DNA from: Brachynemurus nebulosus
Taxonomy: Eukaryota; Arthropoda; Insecta; Neuroptera; Myrmeleontidae
Direction: 5' to 3'
DNA: 64,000 nt
NCBI GenBank assembly: GCA_035578155.1
Contig: JAPWDM010000004.1
Span: 59,264,792-59,328,791, forward strand
In this document: positions 56,565-64,000 of the stretch, one piece after another
Position numbering within the stretch: position 1 is the first letter of the stretch
Layout of the letters: every line of letters starts with the position of its first letter
The notes under the pieces: model-generated
Database searches by the model: none
Seen by the model: only the letters and a program-made list of their open reading frames with translations
What the model was told of the DNA's origin: nothing
Position numbers and translations under genes: made by a program

Positions 56565-57676
56565 TTAGTTGTTGAAAGATGCTGGTGGTCGGCGAAAAAT
56601 ATAACGCCGTACCAGTGCTCCTATCGGCCAGTTTTTTCCATTGTACAATTCTTCTATTAATTTCTTATCTGCTCCTATACGGTAACTTTTAAATTTCCCT
56701 TTACTTTCTAAATCGTCAACAATAAACTCATGATTTTTATATGTTTTTACGAGATGATTTTTTATTTTTTCTACGCTAGAATCTTGATCACAGCGGCCTA
56801 AATATATCCACGCCTTTGAATCTACACATTGGAAATCTTCCATGTTAGTACCACATCCACGAATGGGCTTTATTTCTTTTCTCTTTCGTCGAGTAACAGT
56901 AACAAATCCATCATTGTCATCTTTTATGTCCTTATGATCTGTATTGATTATAGATAGAGTTATTTCAGGTACTGTTTCCACTTGTTGTACTTGTTTTTCC
57001 TTCACTATAATATTTTGTTTTTACTTTGATTTTTATTTGCAACCACACTGGCGTACTGTTGTGTGCCTAAGTTGGATAAGACATTAGTTTGATATTTTGT
57101 AGCCGTGGCGTCAATATTGACAACGTCAGATGCTTGACCTGCTTTAGGTAGCTGTAAATTTTGATGGTTATTTTTCGAATTTTGTTTACTTTTTAAATCC
57201 TTTATTTCTTCTTCCAGTTTTTGAATTCTTTGATCTTTTAATTCACTTTGTTTCAACGTATCACTTAATTGCTTAGTTAAACTAATAATCTTGTTGTTAA
57301 AAGTATATTGATTATATAGCAGCAGATTAATCTTTTCTTCCATTGTAAGCTTCTCGATAGTTTTCATACTTATTATTTCTAAATCTTTTTTAGAACTTTT
57401 ATCTTCGTTCATATCTGATGTGGCTAAAGTTGATTCACCCGTATTACTACTAATAGTAAAATAAATTTTTGGGGTTACATTTACACTGCACGACTCACAT
57501 TTCCATTTATTAATTTCACCGCTAATATTCATCCTGGATAACATTTCGGTTGTTATACCGACACATTTTGTATGAAAAGCACTTTCACATTCACCATTAC
57601 AGCATAATAATTCTTCTATTTTATCAAATTTCTTGGAGCACTTATTGCACGCAGTACTTCTCGTACGCGGCGCCAT
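56565..57676 (-). pseudogene. LINE-type ORF1 protein with PHD finger and coiled coil
   Basis: ATG at 57676. Residues about 10-60 form a PHD-like C4HC3 set (CNKCSKKF, CCNGEC, AFHTKC, WKCESC), followed by an acidic linker, a coiled coil (about 125-165: LSDTLKQSELKDQRIQKLEE) and, after a frameshift near 57005, a C-terminal RRM-like region with FVTVTRRKRK, KAWIYLGRCDQD and WPIGALVRRYIF. I know this architecture from ORF1 of CR1-like LINEs in insects. Such proteins bind RNA and chaperone retrotransposition. No ORF2 follows on this strand, so it is an orphaned ORF1 or a domesticated copy broken by one indel. Confidence 0.7.
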
Positions 57677-57749
57677 CTATGATATAAGTATTGGCGCACA
57701 ATGAGTTTCTAGCCAGTTGTCAAGCTACTCGCAAACAAGTTACACTGTT
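57677..57749. promoter_or_regulatory. Short divergent intergenic region
   Basis: Only 73 bases separate the start of the minus-strand PHD protein from the ATG of the plus-strand zinc-finger remnant. No clear TATA box or other element is visible. Shared promoter activity is inference from the geometry. Confidence 0.25.
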
Positions 57750-58852
57750 ATGTACAATTGCGAATTTTGCGGCAGAGCATTTACAAGAAAGTTCAATCTT
57801 TCTTGACATTTACGTACCTAAATTCATTAAATTACGTTAATGGTACTAATACAGAAGCGAATAAGTTCAAAGATGATGCCTTATCAGATACATCTTTATC
57901 AGTACAGGATGATGGCTCAGCGTCTAATTATGATGGCGACGCTTTTGGTGATGATTATATTCGTAATTCAAAAAATTCTAATGAAGAAAATAAATCCCCA
58001 TTTCTTCAAAATGTTGATTTAAAACAATGATTCTGATTCTCCTGATAACTCTTATAGTAATTAAACAACGGATGATAAAGAAAATTCATCATGCTTAATT
58101 CTAAATAGCTTATTAAATGATATTGATTACACCTTGAATCCTTTTGATCAAAGAATAATAGCTGCAATTGAATTGATTAAAGTTAAATTTGATTCCCTAA
58201 AAAAATCACAAAAAACTTTACAATTGATGAACAAAAAAGTCTGGCTAATGAAAACGAGCAAGAAAATAAATTAACATCTCTTACTAATGAAACACCCTTA
58301 ATTCCAAAATTAACTAACCTTTTAGAAACTGCTCTAGATATTTTAATGATCAAAGAGCTTGAAAACACTTGCAGAAAAGATGAAGAACAAACTTCCAGTT
58401 CCACCAGACCAGCAAGTCTGAAGCGTCATAGAATATGTGATTCAAATAAATATGTTGAAATAGAAGTGCCAACTAAACATTTTAAATGCACCAGCTCTAT
58501 GGATAATAGCAATAAGGAAAACTTGGAGTATGTTAATAATTGGCATATTCCAAAAACAATATATAAGTTACTAGAACTAATTACCACCATAGCAATTGGA
58601 CAAGAAATGTCAGATATTTTACGCAGCTTAAATATGATAGAAGAAGGTGATTCTTTGCAACATGTAACATTTAGTTATTATCTAAAAAATCGGAGGGATT
58701 TAATTGAGAACATTAATAAACTGAAAAATACTAATGCGGGACGAGAATTTTTTTCAATAATCGATAAGTTGGAAGAAGCTTATATTATTGAACCATCGCC
58801 TATGATAAAGAAATATCTGTTAAGTGATGAAGATGGCAGTTTTGAAGTTTAA
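57750..58852 (+). pseudogene. Decayed C2H2 zinc-finger gene
   Basis: ATG at 57750 begins MYNCEFCGRAFTRKFNLS, then a stop replaces the residue before HLRT: one C2H2 finger whose last His is missing. The coding signal continues in shifted frames: an acidic Asp/Ser/Asn stretch (57758-58030 frame) and, after further breaks, ORF 58346-58852 with NNWHIPKTIYKLLELITTIAI, YYLKNRRDLIENINKLKN and an acidic end. The original protein was probably about 350 residues, finger at the N-terminus and an alpha-helical C-terminal domain that I do not recognise. It is divergent to the PHD ORF. At least three lesions make it a pseudogene. Confidence 0.45.
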
Positions 58853-59558
58853 GTTTTCAAATTTACTTGTGATTAAGATTTTTTTACTATTACTGTGAAC
58901 AAGTAAAAAAACAATGTACTTATATATTTATAATTATTTACATGGATGTGTTAAGCAACATTTTAGATAATAAATTATATAATATGAATGTAATATTCGA
59001 AGCGTTTAAAATAAAAATATTTTAATAACTATATGTTTATATTTTTAATAACTTCTGAACCCAATTTTAATATTTTCAGATAATATATCGAACGCCTAAC
59101 AAAAATTATTAATAGAAGTGTTTGCATCAACTTAAAGTTCTCAAAATCTATCCATAGCTTGTGAAATACATAATAGTATTATTGATGTGTACAATAAAAA
59201 TTAATTGAGGAGGACCCAAATCGAATCTCATTGTTAGTATCTTCATGTAATACCATTTACAAATATTTTATAGCTGACCATGATCGCTAGTATTTTAATC
59301 CTCCAACAAAATATGAATAAGGTTCCATCCTCCTGTTAAAAGACGTTGATTTTAACTGTTTTTGTTTTAATTGTCTTAAGGTATTTTTTATATTCTCTAT
59401 CTTGTATTAAAATATTTATTAAGACTTTAGTTGTCTTAAAATATTACTTATCAATCATATGAATATTGGCTCCGAATTTTCTAAGAAATTGATTTGTAAG
59501 TTTGAAATTGGTAACACTAATTTATACCCCAATCATTTTAGTCCAAAAAAGCAGTCAA
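58853..59558. other. AT-rich stretch without a gene
   Basis: No ORF, repeat end or RNA gene could be supported. Confidence 0.5.
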
Positions 59559-60627
59559 CCTCGGAATGAAACGGAATAAGCTAGATTTTCGTATACACCT
59601 TTATTTTGGCATCCTGAATGTTCCCTCAAAAGTCTCATAAGATCACGTGTGAGCGTCTTTAGATATTGAAGATCAAAAGTCACGAAAATCAGTTGTTGGG
59701 AAATATCTCGCTTTCTTTGCCTAAAAAATCGTTTTTACATTTATTATAAAAGTTATAGAGCATAAAATTATCTACAAATTTTGTTTCAAACACTTTTCGA
59801 TGCGTTTAACTGTTTTAGAGATAGAGCACGATGAGTGTGGGGCGCTCAGCTATACATGCTATAGCATAAGATCAAACGCGAATGTAAATCTGTAATACGG
59901 TTTTTTAACGAAATTATTTTGTTGAATATTAGTTCATTAATTATTATTTAATACATTCTTATATTTAAATATATTAATTATAAATCAAATTGTTATTTAA
60001 TATTAGTTACCATTTTCATATGAATAATAGAGTAACTTAGATATAAAATTATTTTAAATATTTATTCTTATTGAGGATGATTGGATTTTTAGTTGGTCAG
60101 AACTTCAGCATTTCTGTTCTAAGTGTAAAAGCTCATGCACCCGGGTGTCATTATTAAGATTTCACCTGGAAATATTGATCCCTACTGGACGACCTTTTCT
60201 ATTTATAGCAAGTTGGGGGTAAGATGTTTTATTGTATCTATGAGACCGGTTAGTTCTTGGAGGAATCAATTTCTACTAACCAAGTTAATTTGATAGTTTT
60301 AAAGTGTATCTTGACAACAATGGACGTACAATGTATGGCTGAGCGCTCCGTTCTCATCACGTTCTATCTCCAAAACCGCTAAACGCACCAAAAAGTATTT
60401 GAAACAAAATTTGTAGAGAATTTTATGCTCTATAACTTTTATAATAAATGCAAAAATGATTTGAGATAAAGGAAACGAGATAATTCTAAAAAATTGATTT
60501 TCGCGACCTTTGACTTTCAATATCTAAAGACGCTCACACGTGATCTTATGAGACTTTTGAGGGAACATTTAGGATGCGAAAATAAAGGTATATACGAAAT
60601 TCCAGCTTATTCCGTTTCATTCCGAGA
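59559..60627. mobile_element. Palindromic element with TCAA duplication
   Basis: Arms of about 310 bp (59559-59870, 60315-60627) are inverted copies, with ends CCTCGGAATGAAACGG / TCTCGGAATGAAACGG. TCAA flanks both (59555-59558, 60628-60631). The unique centre (about 59880-60310) is non-coding. The 4-bp duplication differs from the TWA-type palindromes, so this is a separate family. Confidence 0.75.
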
Positions 60628-60631
60628 TCAA

Positions 60632-61814
60632 ACCCTTAAATGATCGGGCTATTTAGACATATTATGATTCATGTTTATTAAACATATCAATAAATTGTGC
60701 TTAAATAACTAAGAGAACGAAATTTAAATACTTTGTATTAAACTTACATATGTAAATAGTGATATGTTTATTACTCTCTGTCTCTTTAAATTTATTTTTG
60801 TTACAAAATTATTTAATTAAGTTTTTTATCTTACCGGATAAAAATTTATAAGTGTATACCCGGAGTCTACTTTAAATTTGCTTTCTACAGCGATTACAGC
60901 ATGCATACATTAACTTCGGCTTGTTTAAATACAAACTTTGTATAACGAATGAAAGTAAGGAAAAATACCTAGAGCTCAGGTTTCGTAGAAAGAGACTGCA
61001 CACTTTGCTAATAAGTTCCAACGTTAAAAATAACTATGCCAACTAACATGCACTCACATGCCAATTAATTTAATTCTAAAAATATCTAGGATTTAATTCA
61101 TAATTCTGGTGTCGGGAAGTCGGGGACCACACCAATTATTTTTTTAATGAGCTCAAAATCCAAAGACTAGCCAACTAATTTTAATGAGATCAAAGTTCAA
61201 ATGAATATCCAATTAATTTTCAAGCTTCAATTAATTTTAATGAGCACAAAAACCCCCCCGCGCAGACCAATTAAGTAAACTGACTCAACAAACTGAAAAG
61301 GCTTATCGCGCACGAATGTCTAAAAATAGCTACATGCCAATTAGCCGCCGGAAGTCTGATAAGCCAAGTACAGTGCGACACAAAATTAATCGGTCACCAT
61401 TATGGGGGTCTATACTTTTGACACGCAGTGTGCGGTCGTTCTCCTGTAGCTTATCTACTCACTGCGTTTAGAAATTCAATGTTATTTTATGAATTACGCA
61501 CTTCACTAAATTATTTGTATGTAAAATATAACTGAAAAATGTATAGTTTGAACTTAAAATTGAGAAAGTCTGTTGACCACATTGACTCTTCTAAGTGGAC
61601 CTATATCGACTCCCAATGAACCTACAAACACAAAATTTATAAAAAATAACCCTACATTAAACCTACTTAACCTTCCACAAACCTATTTTAATACTATTTA
61701 ACACTTTATAAACAACTAAATATTAGGACTGAACAGGTTCGATGTACTTTTTCAAAACATTTTAATAGTTTAAAAAAGTTATGTATATATGGACCAAAAT
61801 AATTTACATAAATA
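60632..61814. other. Stretch without a gene
   Basis: Only weak repeats of CCAATTAATTTTAATGAG (61125-61255) are visible. No coding domain. Confidence 0.45.
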
Positions 61815-62926
61815 CAGTGTCTCTCATAAAGTTCGCATCATATGGGAAACAATTTTACTATTAATTCTTTGAAAAATATACTAGTGGGATTAATTGGTGC
61901 ATTAGTTTAAATGAGATAGTAGCTAAACACATTTTACCCCCGCTTGCATTTAGTAGGAAACCGGAAATTTCAAATTTGTGAATTATGAAAAATGATAATA
62001 ATTTGAAAGTTATTAGTCACTCCCTGATGAAATTTTGGCATCGTATCAAAATTAGGCTTAGTAAATATATTCCGGTATCTAAATATCTTAGTTTCCAAAA
62101 ATAAAGCCGAAAAATCTGCTTTTCCAAAATATGATTTCAAATGACCCTAAATTCAAAATAATTATATGAATTCTAGGCAAAAGCAAAGTTATACTAGTCT
62201 TCATATTCATAAAATCACAATTATCATCAAAATATTGCCGTAGACATTGGTCTTTCAGCAATAGAAATATTTAACTTAGTCACAAAAAGACGTGCTTTGT
62301 AACATTAGAGTTTTAACAAGTATGAGCAATTGTTATTGCTTTATTTTTTTTGCAGTAAGTAGTCAAGATACCTCCTCGTTATGAAATTTTCATTTCATTG
62401 ATGACAGTTGTGACTTTATGAATAAACAGATTTCAAAGAACGGCATAATTTTTATTTTGCTAGAATTCATGAACTTTTTTGTATTTAGGGTATATTTTTG
62501 TATTTAGAATATACGGTCGAGCTGATTTTTTAAAGAGGTCCACCGGGATCTTGCAGATCGGAAAACGCCAGAAATAAGCTACCGAACCGATTCTGAAAAT
62601 TTACTCACTGCTAGAGAACTAAATTATTTTAGATGGATACAACTATGCTGCACAAAGTTCGTTCGGGTTCTCGGGTCCCAAAAATACCAAAACTAATTAC
62701 CCAGCCGATTTTAAAAATTCTTTTACTCTTAGAAAGATAAACTATTTTAAATGGGTATAGGTCTTAGATGAGATCCGCCAGTGCCCAATATTTGGAAATT
62801 CGTTATGTTATGCAGATGCTGCGACAGGGGTAACTGATGCAATAACTAACCCTGCTAGAATATTTTTCAAAAAATTTTATTAATAAAAAAGTTTCCCATA
62901 CAGTGCGAACTTTATAAAAGACACTG
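61815..62926. mobile_element. Tc1/mariner-like non-autonomous element
   Basis: The inverted ends CAGTGTCTCTCATAAAGTTC and CAGTGTCTTTTATAAAGTTC continue with ATGGGAAAC and weaker matches for about 100 bp. TA flanks both (61813-61814, 62927-62928). The 1.1-kb interior contains no transposase frame or DDD/DDE motif. Confidence 0.8.
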
Positions 62927-63267
62927 TATATATGTATGTATATACAGTATATACCGGAATGATTGGCAAACATGAACAATAGACACACACGAAACTTTAC
63001 GAGATAGACGACGAATATGGCCGATAAGGCATGTGAATATATTTCAGCTATTTGAAAAAATGACGAACTAGTTTTCTTTAAGACGAATTTAATAAAGTAT
63101 ATTAGTATTATTGTCAAATATGTGTAGTAATAATTTCTTTATTTTTTATCAATTTAAATGTAAACAACCTCACAAAGTATTACGTAAATCATTTGATAAT
63201 TAAAGTTGATTCAATGTTAAGTATAAATTTTAATTTGAACCGGGTAAATAAACTCTACAATTCATAA

Positions 63268-63560
63268 GGTGAAAAATTAAAATTTTGTGTTGATATGAAA
63301 AAACTGAGATGAACTAAAAGTGAAAACTGTGAAAAAATTGAAAAAACGTTACATTTTAATTGTTAAAAAAAATTGAGGTGCAATTAGAATAATTGTCAGC
63401 TTGTTGTGGTGACACGCCAAACAGAAGCGGCTTGCGAGCGGTAAGCAAGCCCTGGGGTGAGATGAAAAATAAAAATTTTGTATTTATGTGAAAAAGCTGA
63501 GATGAAGTAAAGGTGGAAATTGGGAAAAAACTGAAAAAACATTACATTTTAATTGTTTAT
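63268..63560 (+). repeat. Direct duplication, period about 190 bp
   Basis: 63268-63362 and 63457-63560 are about 85 percent similar, sharing AACTGAGATGAACTAAAAGTG-like and GAAAAAACGTTACATTTTAA blocks, separated by a GC-richer spacer with GCTTGCGAGCGGTAAGCAAGC. Confidence 0.7.
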
Positions 63561-63788
63561 ATTTTAGTAACAAGAATCAAATAGTTAAATTAATTGTCAA
63601 ATATACATAGAATTATTATTATTAAAAAATATTATTAAAAAGAAATTATTACCATTTAAGTGGTATTTAAAATATGTAAAACATGGGTTAAATGATTTTA
63701 ATTTGAATTATACTTAATGTATATACTTAAAATTAATAAACAATAAAATAATAAAATACTTTTGCATTCATCTTAAAACCCTATCTAC

Positions 63789-63870
63789 ACGCATGCGTGC
63801 ATGCATGCATACATCCATACGCGTACGAATGTACACATATGTATGGATGTATGTATGTACGTATGCGTGT
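63789..63870. repeat. CATG/TATG-rich imperfect palindrome
   Basis: ACGCATGCGTGCATGCATGC on the left is partly mirrored by GTATGTATGTACGTATGCGT on the right. A microsatellite-like stretch of low complexity. Confidence 0.6.
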
Positions 63871-64000
63871 CTGTATTAGTGTATTGTATGTATACGATTA
63901 AGAACCTCTTTCCAGCCTCACAACACCTGTTTTTAAGAATCAAGGAGCAGTATTGTAGGGTGGGTAGAGATACTACTTTGACACTATAAGTGGAGAATCT

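Overview
This is eukaryotic DNA, AT-rich and almost without single-copy genes. It is very probably from an arthropod, most likely an insect. The evidence is an intron with GT..AG borders, (TA)n and (TAA)n microsatellites, insect-type I-like and CR1/Jockey-like LINEs, Gypsy and BEL/Pao LTR elements, a tRNA-derived SINE, Helitron-type termini, and many non-autonomous DNA transposons with hAT, PIF/Harbinger-like or Tc1/mariner-like target duplications. I cannot name the species, and I found no convincing conserved host gene.

Layout. 1-13.8 kb: a chain of non-autonomous DNA transposons, several nested inside one another with readable target-site duplications, then Helitron-like repeats and long (TA)n arrays. 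13.8-24.4 kb: bounded by a 27-bp inverted terminal pair with TA flanks. It holds a broken CR1/Jockey-like LINE split by two palindromic (foldback) elements, GC-rich I-like retroposon pieces on the minus strand, and two hAT-like elements. 25.46-36.64 kb: an 11.2 kb segment bounded by two inverted 100-bp repeats that match at every base. It encloses a spliced transposase-like gene with two zinc-finger-like modules, a large middle region and a C-terminal FEN/XPG-like nuclease domain. It also holds a KRBA2/Ginger-like integrase remnant, a SINE and several hairpins. 36.7-39.8 kb: a decayed BEL/Pao pol on the minus strand. 40.4-42.5 kb: a decayed minus-strand ORF cluster including a parvovirus-VP1-type phospholipase A2-like domain that has lost its catalytic His. 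43.0-49.3 kb and 56.1-56.4 kb: a head-to-tail array of I-like LINE copies joined through (TAA)n tails, with a 3' UTR made of serial hairpins. 49.3-56.07 kb: a young Gypsy LTR retrotransposon that landed in the third copy. 56.5-58.9 kb: a LINE-type PHD-finger ORF1 facing a decayed zinc-finger gene. 59.5-64 kb: a palindromic element, a Tc1/mariner-like element and small tandem repeats.

How it fits together. The window is a record of layered transposition, and many insertions can be ordered because they split recognisable reading frames or repeats. The strongest candidate for something undescribed is the 25.46-36.64 kb element. Its closest description that I know is the Academ superfamily (cysteine-rich zinc finger plus XPG-type nuclease). 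That assignment is from memory and needs a profile search. Second is a set of palindromic elements whose unique centres carry exon-like coding pieces, including a C-terminal zinc-ribbon-like peptide.
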